Positions 1 through 7,317 of a stretch of DNA of 23,767 nucleotides are shown here, in pieces (within the stretch, counting starts at the first letter, position 1; each line of letters starts with the position of its first letter). The translations under genes and the position numbers were made by a program. Location: NCBI GenBank assembly GCA_002506275.1, contig DAXG01000022.1, positions 12,347 through 36,113 on the forward strand, given 5' to 3'. The notes under the pieces were generated by a model. The model saw only the letters and a program-made list of their open reading frames with translations. It was not told where the DNA came from and searched no databases. The DNA comes from Euryarchaeota archaeon UBA259 (GTDB taxonomy: Archaea > Thermoplasmatota > Poseidoniia > Poseidoniales > Poseidoniaceae).

Positions 1-66
1 GCCAAGCGACAGGCTGAGCAGGAAATTGAAGACGCCAAGCGACAGGCTGAACAAGAACTCGTTGCC
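1..66 (+). repeat. Two tandem 33-bp units encoding an 11-residue coiled-coil repeat
   Basis: Bases 1-33 and 34-66 both begin gccaagcgacaggctga and encode AKRQAEQEIED and AKRQAEQELVA. A degenerate relative recurs near base 181 (DAKRQAEAELEQ). An 11-residue (hendecad) period fits coiled-coil growth by duplication. The array may continue upstream of the window. Confidence 0.65.
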
Positions 67-459
67 GCTCAAGAAGCAGCCCAACAAGCACAAGCGGAGA
101 TTGAGAGGGAAGAAGCCTCTCGAAAGCAAGCTCAAGCCGAACTTGATGAAGCGAGGCGCCTTGCAGAGGCTGAACTTGAAGATGCCAAACGTCAGGCTGA
201 AGCGGAACTTGAACAGGCAAAACGAGAAGCTGAAATTGAACGCTTGAAACTCGAGGCCCTCACCACTCCTGAGCCTGAGCCTGAGCCTGAGCCTGAGATT
301 GATGATTCGGGCGGAAAACTGGTGCCTGACCTTCCACCGCTTCAAGATGCATCATCACTCCCTCCTCCTGTTGTGGAAGAATCGAATAACATGGCTCGAA
401 TCCTTATCGCTGTTGGACTGGTTGTTGTTGTCGGGCTCGCTGCCGTATTCTTGTTGTGA
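1..459 (+). CDS. C-terminal part of a coiled-coil protein with a C-terminal membrane anchor
   Basis: The frame is open from the first base, so the 5' end lies outside the window; 152 residues are visible. About the first 80 residues are a charged Ala/Glu/Lys/Arg/Gln helix with recurring AKRQAEQE-type units, a clear long coiled coil. A Glu-Pro run (EPEPEPEPEPE) and a proline-rich linker follow. The last ~22 residues (ARILIAVGLVVVVGLAAVFLL) form one hydrophobic helix ending at the stop. This is a rod-plus-tail-anchor layout, with most of the protein probably on one face of the membrane. Coiled coils of this type give unspecific matches to SMC, TolA-like and IF-2 N-terminal regions, so no function is assigned. 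An 81-base gap separates it from the chaperonin gene downstream on the same strand. Confidence 0.8.
   Translation, partial: AKRQAEQEIEDAKRQAEQELVAAQEAAQQAQAEIEREEASRKQAQAELDEARRLAEAELEDAKRQAEAELEQAKREAEIERLKLEALTTPEPEPEPEPEIDDSGGKLVPDLPPLQDASSLPPPVVEESNNMARILIAVGLVVVVGLAAVFLL
271..297 (+). repeat. gagcct hexanucleotide run encoding a Glu-Pro linker
   Basis: Four gagcct units plus a final gag encode alternating Glu-Pro between the coiled coil and the membrane anchor. Such runs form stiff extended spacers and are prone to slippage, so copy number may vary between strains. Confidence 0.7.
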
Positions 460-540
460 GTTTGGTTGAAAATCTCCTTCCATTCCCACTCAGTTTGGTG
501 AAGAAAGGGTTCATCTATACGCTTCACGCCGGTTAAAACA

Positions 541-2139
541 ATGGCTCAACCGAACGACGGTTCTGGACGCGCACCCGTTGCTATTGTCCGCCCAACCACT
601 TCCATCACCAGCGGTCCAGCAGTCACGCAAAAATTAGTCAGCGCTTCGGTTGCATTTGGAGATCTACTCAAGGGAACTTTCGGCCCAAACGGTCTTGACA
701 AGATGATGTACAAGACCAGTGGCGAAACAGCAGTCACAAACGATGGTGCAAAAATTGTTGCAGAACTCCTGGTTAAACACCCAGCGGCAAAAGCATTTGT
801 CCAACTCGCAGAATCTCAAGAAAACGCATGTGGAGATGGCGTTACTGGCTGCCTCATTCTTGCCAGTGAGCTTATGCGTGAGGCTGGGCGGTTGCTTGAG
901 AAAGGCCTTCACCCACTTCTTTTGGTTGAAGGTTATCAAGCGGCTTTGCAAACAACCCTCGGTGTTTTGGATGCACGCGTTCAACGCCTCAACCCAACCG
1001 ATGTCGACCAATTAATTCTCGTCGCTCAAACCGCAATGACTGGGACTTCTGCTGAATCAGGCGGTCAACAGTTGGCTCGTTGTATTGTCGACGCTGCTCA
1101 AACTGTGGCTGGCGAGATGAACGGCGTGCTGCACGTACGCACTCAAGATGTTCGCATGACCAAGCGAGGCGTAGGTAGTATTGCAGATACCGAAATGGTT
1201 CGCGGCCTCATTCTTGAGCGGCGATTCGACTTGGATCGAATGCCGCGGCACCTCCCCTCTGGCAGCGTCGCAGTGCTTTCTTGCCCCATCGCTGTAGAGC
1301 AGAGCAGCAGGGACTCCGAGATTGAAATCTCATCTCCCGACCAATGGGTCGCCTTCATGGATGCTGAAGAAGCACTTTTACATAAAAAAGCAGAAATGGT
1401 TCTCTCAACAGGTGCATCCATCGTTATTTGCGCTGAAGAAATTGACCCCAGAATCTTGCACAAGTTCGTTGATTCGGGCTTGTTTGCCTTAGGTGGCTTG
1501 GAACGGTCCGGTGCCGAAGATGTGGCCAAAGCCTCTGGAGCCCAACTTATTGACCATCTTGAGGACCTTGATGCTCAATCGCTTGGAACGTTCGAATCCA
1601 TGCGTGTTGAAACCTTTGAGGGTGATGAAACTCGGAGAGAACGCCTCCATCTTGACTTCGGCCTCAACGCAGGCCTTGCCACTGTGGATGTTGGCGGTGG
1701 CGATGGTGTGGCCAGTGAAGAGATTATTCGCGGTCTTTACGATGCCTTGTGTTCCGTGACCAGTGCTATGGAAACAGGCGAGGTACTGCTTGGCGGCGGT
1801 AGCCTGCACATCGCAGCAAGTTTAGCCGTCAAGGATGCAGCAGAGGAACGCGGTGGAAGAGAGCGACTCGCAATGGAAGCGTTCGCTCGCGCTTTGGAAT
1901 CTATTCCTTCGACACTGATTTCTAATTCCGGTAACGATCAATTGGACCGGCTCTTGGAACTCCGTTCACAGCATCGCCAAGGCAACAGTGACTACGGCGT
2001 GACACACTCAGGTCTATGTGGGTCTGTGACTGAGGCTTGGGCGAGTGCAGAAACACTTGCGCATGCGTTTGAAGCGGCCTGTGAAACCGCTTGTGGGCTG
2101 CTTCGTGTGGACCAGGTGATTTCGTCTCGTGGCGATTGA
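541..2139 (+). CDS. Divergent group II chaperonin (thermosome/CCT) subunit
   Basis: 532 residues, the usual thermosome length. Recognisable blocks in order: GPNGLDKM (48-55), VTNDGAKI (65-72), HPAAK (80-84), GDGVT (98-102), an apical-domain segment near 240-345 containing ITSPDQ-like ISSPDQ (264-269) in the helical protrusion, YDALC (400-404) with D401 at the place of the family's catalytic aspartate, GGG (418-420), and a C-terminal LRVDQVI. The protein should form part of a double-ring ATP-driven folding chamber in the cytoplasm. Oddities: the nearly invariant GDGTT is GDGVT; the GGM-rich tail is absent; the apical and equatorial blocks are far from consensus. This suggests a second, specialised paralogue rather than the main thermosome. 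The ATG at 541 has no clear SD. A TATA-like tctatac at about 513-519 fits a leaderless or short-leader transcript. Confidence 0.9.
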   Translation: MAQPNDGSGRAPVAIVRPTTSITSGPAVTQKLVSASVAFGDLLKGTFGPNGLDKMMYKTSGETAVTNDGAKIVAELLVKHPAAKAFVQLAESQENACGDGVTGCLILASELMREAGRLLEKGLHPLLLVEGYQAALQTTLGVLDARVQRLNPTDVDQLILVAQTAMTGTSAESGGQQLARCIVDAAQTVAGEMNGVLHVRTQDVRMTKRGVGSIADTEMVRGLILERRFDLDRMPRHLPSGSVAVLSCPIAVEQSSRDSEIEISSPDQWVAFMDAEEALLHKKAEMVLSTGASIVICAEEIDPRILHKFVDSGLFALGGLERSGAEDVAKASGAQLIDHLEDLDAQSLGTFESMRVETFEGDETRRERLHLDFGLNAGLATVDVGGGDGVASEEIIRGLYDALCSVTSAMETGEVLLGGGSLHIAASLAVKDAAEERGGRERLAMEAFARALESIPSTLISNSGNDQLDRLLELRSQHRQGNSDYGVTHSGLCGSVTEAWASAETLAHAFEAACETACGLLRVDQVISSRGD

Positions 2140-2215
2140 AGCCTTCGAAGTTCCAACATTCTTCGTCGCTATGTTCAATATCATCGGACCGATGGATTCG
2201 ATAACGGGAATCTCG

Positions 2216-3859
2216 ATGAGCAGCACCTCAAATCCAACACCCCGAGCCCTCCTCAGCGTTTTTGATAAAACAGGAATCGTTGACTTCGCAACATCACTTT
2301 CCCAACTTGGGTTTCAAATTGTTTCTACTGGAGGAACCGCTCGTACATTACGTGACGCTGGACTTGAAGTGATTGGAGTTTCAGAAGTTACCGGCCATCC
2401 GGAAATTTTTGACGGCAGAGTGAAATCACTCCATCCAGCGATTCACGGCCCACTTCTCGCTCGACTTGAGTCCGAAGAAGATCAAAAAGGATTGGAAGAA
2501 CTCGGCTATCCTCCGATTCAAATCGTCGCATGTAACCTCTACCCTTTCTCAGCCGCCGCAGCCCAACAACCCCCACTGGAAGATTCAGACCTTTTGGAAA
2601 TGATTGACATTGGCGGACCGACGATGGTTCGCGCTTCAGCCAAAAATCACCGCAACGTCATTATTGCATGCAACCCGCAAAGGTACAATGAGATTGTATC
2701 CGCACTGCAAACTTCCGGTTCAGCAGATGGAGTTTCCATCGACATGCGCCGCAGCCTTGCACTTGATGCATACGAACACACCGCTGCATATGATTCAGCC
2801 ATTGCAGATGAACTTCATGCCCGATGGATTGGGAGGCCTGAGCTCAGCGATGATACCGATGTCCAGACCTTGCGCCTTCCAACAACTCTCCTTGCTTCAG
2901 CGGTCAAAACGCATGCGCTCCGTTACGGTGAAAACAGCCATCAAGCAGCTGCAATGTATACTGACCCGCGTGAATTTGGCAGCCACACCACCCTCGTTAC
3001 AGCGCACGTTGAGGGTGAAAAGGACATGTCGTACAACAATTATTCTGATGCGGATGCCACCCTCCGATTATGCCGTGCACTGTCGACCGATGAGTGGCCC
3101 AAGACCCCCCACGCCTGCGTTATCGTCAAGCACAACAACCCCTGCGGTGCAGCCCTTGGAGCAACCCAAAAAGAAGCGTATGAGGCAGCATTAGCCAGCG
3201 ACCCCGAATCTGCTTTTGGCTCAATAATTTGTTTTAACGAACCTCTTGAAGCCGATACGGCGGAAGCCATGTCTGGGCTATTCATTGAAGTTCTTATGGC
3301 CCCTGCCTACGACCAAGAAGCAAAACAAATCGTGATGCGGAAGAAGAATCGTCGTATATTGACCATCGATTCTCCAAACAACCGTCTTGCTTCCTTGGAG
3401 CGAGTATTGGTTCGTAAGCCCATTGAGGGCGGATGGTTGGTTCAGACTGAGGAAGCACCGGTCATCGATTGGGAAAAAGCGAGGGTCGTCACTCAAAAGG
3501 CTCCGAGTGAATCTGAAATTGCAAGTATGAAATTCGCAGTCCGAATCTGTGAACAAGTTAAATCGAATGCTATTGTAATGGTTCAAGGCACAGCAACTGT
3601 AGGCATTGGCCCGGGCCAAACCAGTCGAGTTGAGGCTGTTCGAATTGCTGCACGTAGAGCCGGAGATAGGGCCCAAGGATGCGTGCTTGCGTCAGACGCC
3701 TTCTTCCCCTTCAAAGACGGATTAGAACAAGCAGCGAATGCAGGAGCATCTTCGATTGTACAACCAGGAGGCTCAATTCGAGACCAAGAAGTCATTGATG
3801 CTGCAGATGAGAAAGGCATTTCTATGCTGTTTACAGGGCACCGCCTTTTCCGGCATTGA
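2216..3859 (+). CDS. purH: Bifunctional AICAR formyltransferase / IMP cyclohydrolase
   Basis: Catalyses the last two steps of IMP synthesis: formylation of AICAR with 10-formyl-THF, then ring closure. The N-terminal IMP cyclohydrolase (MGS-like) domain shows LLSVFDKTGI, STGGTARTL, and FDGRVKSLHPAIHG (about 66-78). The formyltransferase domain has LRYGENSHQ (235-243), SYNNYSDADA, KHNNPCG with the catalytic Lys-His pair (305-306), then GPGQTSRVEA, LASDAFFPFKDG, QPGGSIRD and the terminal FTGHRLFRH, so it is full length (547 aa). The reading frame stays open upstream to 2129, overlapping the chaperonin stop, but those residues (Phe/Ile rich) do not match the family. The ATG at 2216 puts MSSTSNPTPRALLSV in register with known PurH N-termini. 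No SD is visible. Most archaea use PurP for AICAR formylation, so a full PurH points to a bacterial origin. Confidence 0.96.
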   Translation: MSSTSNPTPRALLSVFDKTGIVDFATSLSQLGFQIVSTGGTARTLRDAGLEVIGVSEVTGHPEIFDGRVKSLHPAIHGPLLARLESEEDQKGLEELGYPPIQIVACNLYPFSAAAAQQPPLEDSDLLEMIDIGGPTMVRASAKNHRNVIIACNPQRYNEIVSALQTSGSADGVSIDMRRSLALDAYEHTAAYDSAIADELHARWIGRPELSDDTDVQTLRLPTTLLASAVKTHALRYGENSHQAAAMYTDPREFGSHTTLVTAHVEGEKDMSYNNYSDADATLRLCRALSTDEWPKTPHACVIVKHNNPCGAALGATQKEAYEAALASDPESAFGSIICFNEPLEADTAEAMSGLFIEVLMAPAYDQEAKQIVMRKKNRRILTIDSPNNRLASLERVLVRKPIEGGWLVQTEEAPVIDWEKARVVTQKAPSESEIASMKFAVRICEQVKSNAIVMVQGTATVGIGPGQTSRVEAVRIAARRAGDRAQGCVLASDAFFPFKDGLEQAANAGASSIVQPGGSIRDQEVIDAADEKGISMLFTGHRLFRH

Positions 3860-3872
3860 ACCCCATTCAGTT

Positions 3873-3892
3873 AAGGAGGGGGTACGAGCCCC
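3873..3892 (+). promoter_or_regulatory. SD-like sequence and short hairpin ahead of the 60-residue gene
   Basis: aaggagg (3873-3879) is a strong SD-like sequence but lies 20 bases before the ATG at 3900. A GAGGGG/CCCCTT stem (G-T at its base) around loop tacgag sits between them and, if formed, would shorten the spacing. An in-frame tag at 3894 rules out a start closer to the SD. Confidence 0.3.
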
Positions 3893-3899
3893 TTAGAGC

Positions 3900-4082
3900 A
3901 TGGGCCATCTTAAGGACTTGAATATTTCTTATTTTCAGCATCTCCTCCAAGCTTGGAAGATGGCTTTTTGGTTCGGATTGGGGGCTTTTCGTCTTATCCT
4001 TCACGGAATCATACCTGATTTTGACATTCAAGCCGGCCATTCAACTGTGCAGAAATATACGGGCACGCCCAAGGAAGATTAA
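3900..4082 (+). CDS. Small membrane-associated DUF6356-like protein
   Basis: 60 residues. The pattern YFQHLLQAWKMAFWFGLGAFRLILHGIIPDF followed by a short tail with a ST(V)QKY-type ending resembles DUF6356, a family of 60-75 residue proteins in bacteria and some archaea with a central hydrophobic segment and an HG(L/I)xPxxF motif. This is recognition by pattern, not a search. One amphipathic-to-hydrophobic helix (about 17-41) could lie in or on the membrane. Function unknown. The stop overlaps the end of the convergent DUF454-like gene by 4 bases. It follows purH by 40 bases and may be cotranscribed with it. Confidence 0.65.
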   Translation: MGHLKDLNISYFQHLLQAWKMAFWFGLGAFRLILHGIIPDFDIQAGHSTVQKYTGTPKED

Positions 4083-4585
4083 GCGGTGGTTGGAACTTTC
4101 CAACCGACCCACCAAATTCCAATAATGGCGACGACGGCAATCAAAGCCTGACCAAACCCCGGGTCGCCTGCTTTTGTGATGATGTAAATTGAACCGGTTG
4201 AGGCGATACAAATGATGCCGCCAATGACGACCTTTGAATGAAATGGCAAAGACCTTCCAGTTCTGTAATATTCCAGTAAACCCGCACCAAACAGTCGGTT
4301 TGTAAGCAACCATTTGAACATTTTTTTACTCGACCGAGCGTAGCAGTAGGCTGAGAGCACGAGCCAAGAGGTCGTTGGCCACCCTGGCACGAAGATTCCA
4401 ATAACGGCGAAGAGAACACCTATGCTTCCGACCGTAATCCATAGACCTCGCACAAATGGGTTACGAGATGGCTTGTGTTCATCCAAGACCGCTCTAATTA
4501 TTGCTTCTTCAGATAAACCCTCGAAGGGATTTACTTTGAGGGCCTCTAAATCGTCAGTAGATTGGGAATGAGGAACCTCCACCAT
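4079..4585 (-). CDS. DUF454 (YbaN-like) small membrane protein
   Basis: 168 residues from the ATG at 4585. The frame extends to a GTG at 4624, but the ATG has a purine-rich gaggggg nearby and leaves room for the divergent purN promoter. The core matches the YbaN/DUF454 pattern: a hydrophobic helix RGLWITVGSIGVLFAVIGIFVPGWPTTSW (PGWPTT replacing the usual LPxLPTTPF), then LSAYCYARSSKKMFKWLLTNRLFG, an RSLPFHSKV segment, and two further hydrophobic stretches at about 117-136 and 145-162. Three to four membrane segments are likely. An N-terminal ~45-residue acidic soluble part is extra to the short bacterial proteins. Family function is unknown. Confidence 0.8.
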   Translation of the reverse strand: MVEVPHSQSTDDLEALKVNPFEGLSEEAIIRAVLDEHKPSRNPFVRGLWITVGSIGVLFAVIGIFVPGWPTTSWLVLSAYCYARSSKKMFKWLLTNRLFGAGLLEYYRTGRSLPFHSKVVIGGIICIASTGSIYIITKAGDPGFGQALIAVVAIIGIWWVGWKVPTTA

Positions 4586-4638
4586 GTGCCATTCCCCCTC
4601 AACTGCGCCTGCGGGCCAACCCACAAAAAAGCATGGGC

Positions 4639-4645
4639 AATATAT
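4639..4645 (+). promoter_or_regulatory. Candidate TATA box for purN
   Basis: aatatat lies 38 bases before the ATG at 4683. Archaeal start sites fall about 25 bases after the TATA box, giving a leader of roughly 15 bases. It sits inside upstream purN-frame sequence (open back to 4584), which supports the shorter protein start. Confidence 0.4.
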
Positions 4646-4682
4646 CCGAAGACCTCAAGTTGTTCTCGCTCCACCGCAAGGC

Positions 4683-5309
4683 ATGGGCAGTAGCCAGTGG
4701 GCGTTACGACAAGGCTCAGCACAGGAGCCGATACGGTGTGCGATTTTCATCTCGGGCTCAGGTTCTGGTATGGAGGCCATGATTCGTCATCAGCAAGTAA
4801 ATTCTGCTTGCGGCCATGAAACGGTCCTGGTCATTTCCGATCGCCCAGGCGTCAAGGGACTTGAACGTGCAGAAGCATTGGGCGTTAAATCAACCTGCAT
4901 CCCCCTCCCTCAAGACAAAACTGACGCAAATCAAAGGCGGTTGACCCATGAAGAAAACATTCAACAACTTCTCGATGATTCTAGTATTGAACTGATTCTC
5001 TTGAGCGGCTATATGCGATTAGTATCGCCTCGTTTTGTGGAGAAATGGTCCCCTTATCTGATTAATATCCATCCATCACTTCTTCCAGCATTCCCCGGGG
5101 CACATGCGCATCGCGATGTCATCAATTCGGGAGTTCATGTTTCAGGCTGTACGGTCCATCATGTCGATGCAGGAATGGACACCGGCGAGATACTCGGCCA
5201 GTGCAGAGTGCCGGTATTTTCTGATGATGACGAGCACTCGCTTGCAGAACGGGTGAAGTATGAAGAACACCGACTCTATCCAAAAATCATCGACCAACTT
5301 GTGAAGTAA
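4683..5309 (+). CDS. purN: Phosphoribosylglycinamide (GAR) formyltransferase
   Basis: 208 residues from the chosen ATG, close to the usual ~200. Transfers formyl from 10-formyl-THF to GAR, step three of purine synthesis, in the cytoplasm. Visible blocks: CAIFISGSGSGMEAMI (the phosphoribosyl-binding SGxGSN loop, here SGSGSG), LSGYMRLV, NIHPSLLPAFPG with catalytic N128 and H130, and GCTVHHVDAGMDTGEI with catalytic D162. The frame is open upstream to an ATG at 4584, but those residues are low-complexity, lack family similarity, and would cover the divergent promoter region. An unusual ~15-residue N-terminal extension precedes the first beta strand. Its end lies 4 bases from the end of the convergent MobA-like gene. 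With purH 800 bases away, it completes a folate-dependent formylation pair. Confidence 0.95.
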   Translation: MGSSQWALRQGSAQEPIRCAIFISGSGSGMEAMIRHQQVNSACGHETVLVISDRPGVKGLERAEALGVKSTCIPLPQDKTDANQRRLTHEENIQQLLDDSSIELILLSGYMRLVSPRFVEKWSPYLINIHPSLLPAFPGAHAHRDVINSGVHVSGCTVHHVDAGMDTGEILGQCRVPVFSDDDEHSLAERVKYEEHRLYPKIIDQLVK

Positions 5310-5313
5310 CAAT

Positions 5314-5805
5314 TCAATCGTTTGGACTGTTGAAGTTTTTCATTTGACGGGCTAAAGGGCCCAAGTCAAGGCTTGGTAGATGGGCAAATAAAGAGGAGAC
5401 AGAACCGTCGTTCTCTGCAGCAGACCAATCTGCTGGGCAATTGGCCAACAACGGCTGCCGCAGCCCACATTCATCCACAGGAACGCAGCCTTTACTTGCA
5501 AGCAAGAGATCAAGGCCATCTTTTTCGAGATTAAAAGCATCGCAACATATGAGCTGAACAGCCCCTTCAATTGAAGAGAGCGCCCATTCCAATACCTCGC
5601 TCAATACGTTACAAGACACGGGGTCTGTCCAAACTTCACCTTCAAACATATGTTCACGCTCTTTACCTCCACACAACGTGATAACCCGTTTAGCATTGCA
5701 TTGAACCGCCAATTGACGTAATCTTGCAATTCCTCCACGCATGTGAGCTTTGTCTGCGCCCATGCGCTGACTTTTCCCACCAGCGAGCAGTAACACCGTC
5801 ACCAT
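5314..5805 (-). CDS. MobA-like nucleotidyltransferase (molybdopterin guanylyltransferase family)
   Basis: 163 residues. The N-terminus VTVLLLAGGKSQRMGADKA is the MobA/GlmU-type nucleotide-binding signature LAGGxSxRMGxDK. ICCDAFNL occupies the position of the metal-binding PCDxPF block, and RQPLLANCP matches the QPLFALY block. The family uses GTP to make guanylyl-molybdopterin or related nucleotidyl cofactors. The protein is shorter than E. coli MobA (~194) and has Cys-Cys-Asp instead of Pro-Cys-Asp, so substrate is open: MobA, or a CofC/MocA-like transferase. No other molybdenum cofactor gene is in the window. It is the last gene of a four-gene minus-strand operon, 9 bases after the 69-residue ORF. 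Confidence 0.75.
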   Translation of the reverse strand: MVTVLLLAGGKSQRMGADKAHMRGGIARLRQLAVQCNAKRVITLCGGKEREHMFEGEVWTDPVSCNVLSEVLEWALSSIEGAVQLICCDAFNLEKDGLDLLLASKGCVPVDECGLRQPLLANCPADWSAAENDGSVSSLFAHLPSLDLGPLARQMKNFNSPND

Positions 5806-5814
5806 CTGACAACC

Positions 5815-6024
5815 TCAAGTGAGTGTTTCAAGCCCATCGAGGGCCGACTCTAATTCTGCTAAGAGGCTTCGAACCCTGTCCAGCAATGCCTTTCTTTCAC
5901 GGCTTGAGCGCGCCTCTGGTAACCATTCAAGCAATCTGCGAACATCTTGAGCATCTCGAGCTACTGTCCATTGCAGAACCGCTTCAAGGACCGGGTCTTC
6001 GGTAGGGAGAAACCGTTCACTCAT
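5815..6024 (-). CDS. Small helical hypothetical protein
   Basis: 69 residues, not recognised. It is rich in Leu, Arg, Glu and Ala with heptad-like spacing (RRLLEWLPEARSS, then RVRSLLAELESALDGLETL), so two or three helices are expected, the last possibly a short coiled coil. It is soluble, with no signal peptide. Support for being real is positional: ATG start, 26 bases after the 212-residue gene and 9 bases before the MobA-like gene on the same strand, filling the only gap in the operon. A cofactor-binding or adaptor role for the MobA-like protein would be a guess. Confidence 0.65.
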   Translation of the reverse strand: MSERFLPTEDPVLEAVLQWTVARDAQDVRRLLEWLPEARSSRERKALLDRVRSLLAELESALDGLETLT

Positions 6025-6050
6025 GCAACAATCCTAAACGAGGAAGGGCT

Positions 6051-6689
6051 TCAATTCTCCTGTGAAAGCAAACGGTTACGAATCCTTTCGAACAGTTCAC
6101 CTCCGCCCGGAGCGGTCGTTACCACTCCTCGGACAGAACCGAGTTTTTCTGCTCGTAATGAAAGGAACAAGACCGCCACTTGGTGCCATAGCTTGCTTTG
6201 ACCGGCCATAGCCATAATCCATTCATCGTCGGGTATTTCATGGCCTCCTCGCAGCATTTCCTCTCCGATTTCAAGCAAGGCACCGAGGGGTTCACTTTCT
6301 CCGAGCATATGGATGAGGGCAATCCATGGTGAATCGCCTAATTCTTCTTCAGACATATTTGCCAACAGAAGTCCCACCATGACCAAATCCTCCTGACCGT
6401 GTCGTTTCCACAGCGCCGGGATGAGTTTGGCTACGCGACGATGTTGCCCCTCGCCACTTGTAAGGACCCAAGAGGCGATATCTCGTAATTCTGGATTTGG
6501 GCAGCCATAGTGGAAAGCGTAACCACCAGTATTAGCGAGCAAGTCCGTCGAGGGTTTGGCCATCATTCCCGGTACGCCTGCAGCGTACGCCCCTCTCAAA
6601 AATTTGAGTAATTTCCGTTTTGAGCGAAGAAGTTTTGGTTGCGGCTCACCGAGGTACAGCGCTACCTTTTCATTCACTTCGACCACCAT
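6051..6689 (-). CDS. Hypothetical helical protein, possibly HEAT/AlkD-like
   Basis: 212 residues, predicted almost all helical. The central part (about 45-110: NPELRDIASWVL, then AKLIPALWKRHGQEDLVMVGLLLAN) alternates paired amphipathic helices. It loosely recalls the HEAT-like solenoid of AlkD-type DNA glycosylases, where PxLRxxA and LWxxxxxEDxxxA patterns occur; this is a weak resemblance only, and catalytic residues cannot be assigned. The C-terminus has a TTAPGGGELFERIRNRLL segment that may close the solenoid. Its start overlaps the end of the TerB-like gene by 20 bases, which implies translational coupling with that protein. No membrane segment or signal peptide. Confidence 0.75.
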   Translation of the reverse strand: MVVEVNEKVALYLGEPQPKLLRSKRKLLKFLRGAYAAGVPGMMAKPSTDLLANTGGYAFHYGCPNPELRDIASWVLTSGEGQHRRVAKLIPALWKRHGQEDLVMVGLLLANMSEEELGDSPWIALIHMLGESEPLGALLEIGEEMLRGGHEIPDDEWIMAMAGQSKLWHQVAVLFLSLRAEKLGSVRGVVTTAPGGGELFERIRNRLLSQEN

Positions 6690-7161
6690 CAGTGGTCTTT
6701 TTCCTTACCGTATCAAAGATATCGCCAACCAAGCCTACCGAATCGCGGAGTGTGTGGAGCATTTTGTCAACAACGCCGGGGTCCTCGAATTTTTCTTTGA
6801 CGATTTCCCGGAGAGTGGTTTCGATTGTCTCGTGTTCCTCATCATCGATCTCAAAGGCTGAACGTAGATGGGCCAAGACTCGAAACTCGTCTCTTGAAAG
6901 GGATGCGTTGACGATAGCGACTTCGAAGACTTTGGTATAGACTTCTCGTGCTTCTTCAATGGTCACAAGTTCGCCAGGCTCGGACTCTTCGCCGTTTTGA
7001 ATCGCTTTGTAGATTTCAGCAGGCTGATGTTCGGTGAGTCCTAACGCACTTGCTAATTTGATGGTTAGCCTTTTTTCTTCTCGTGTGAGACGTCCGTCTC
7101 CGAGCATCACTTCCACGGTGCTGCGGAACACATCTAAATTCCGAGAATTCGAGGTCGTCAC
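6670..7161 (-). CDS. TerB-like helical protein
   Basis: 163 residues, starting at GTG 7161 (an in-frame stop lies two codons upstream). Two related helical halves carry the TerB pattern: MLGDGRLTREEKRLTIKLASALGL (about 19-42) and VFEVAIVNASLSRDEFRVLAHLRSAFEID (about 78-106). The first has the acidic DG(R/x)LT..E motif that binds metal in TerB/DjlA N-terminal domains; in the second the motif is eroded to NASLSRDE. Such domains act as metal-binding or membrane-stress scaffolds; the exact role here is unknown. It leads the four-gene operon. agaggaggg at 7176-7184 (minus strand) lies 14 bases before the start, a long spacing for an SD. Confidence 0.75.
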   Translation of the reverse strand: MTTSNSRNLDVFRSTVEVMLGDGRLTREEKRLTIKLASALGLTEHQPAEIYKAIQNGEESEPGELVTIEEAREVYTKVFEVAIVNASLSRDEFRVLAHLRSAFEIDDEEHETIETTLREIVKEKFEDPGVVDKMLHTLRDSVGLVGDIFDTVRKKTTDGGRSE

Positions 7162-7203
7162 GCGTCAATGGAGAACCCTCCTCTTCTTGAATCTCTTGTA
7201 TGG

Positions 7204-7220
7204 TAAAAATTTAATTTTTT
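7204..7220. promoter_or_regulatory. AT-rich divergent promoter block shared by the TerB operon and dnaG
   Basis: taaaaatttaatttttt is the only long AT block in the 215-base divergent region and can be read as a TATA element on both strands. A plus-strand start would fall near 7237, just ahead of the upstream ORF's SD at 7245. A minus-strand start would fall near 7185, ahead of the TerB-like start. Sharing one block could make the two directions compete. Confidence 0.45.
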
Positions 7221-7243
7221 GACGAAATATGTAAGAGCATTGA

Positions 7244-7317
7244 AAAGGAGTCGGCCCGTGGAGCAACCATCCACCTCCCTTTCACGCATTGTGACTTCGT
7301 CGCATATGCAGCAAATA
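7244..7317 (+). promoter_or_regulatory. Structured 5' leader of dnaG: two hairpins before the terminator-like hairpin
   Basis: Hairpin 1: aaaggag (7244-7250) with ctcc(c)ttt (7275-7282) enclosing gtgga (7258-7262) / tccac (7270-7274); it sequesters both the upstream SD and the GTG. Hairpin 2: gcat-t-gtgac (7287-7295) with gtcgc-at-atgc, one bulge and loop ttc. ggccc at 7253-7257, unpaired in hairpin 1, repeats the 3' arm of the next hairpin and can pair with its 5' arm (7322-7328), so two exclusive folds exist. Folds were worked out by eye; no energies were computed. Confidence 0.35.

Noticed and set aside
2129..2215. An N-terminal extension of purH overlapping the chaperonin stop.
   Set aside because: The added 29 residues have no counterpart in PurH, and the ATG at 2216 aligns with the known N-terminus.
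4584..4682. A 33-residue upstream extension of purN.
   Set aside because: Low-complexity sequence without family similarity, overlapping the divergent DUF454-like start and the TATA candidate.
4633..4782. A 49-codon ATG frame overlapping the start of purN in another frame.
   Set aside because: It overlaps the purN TATA candidate at 4639-4645 and the catalytic core of purN, has no SD, and its basic product has no recognisable family.
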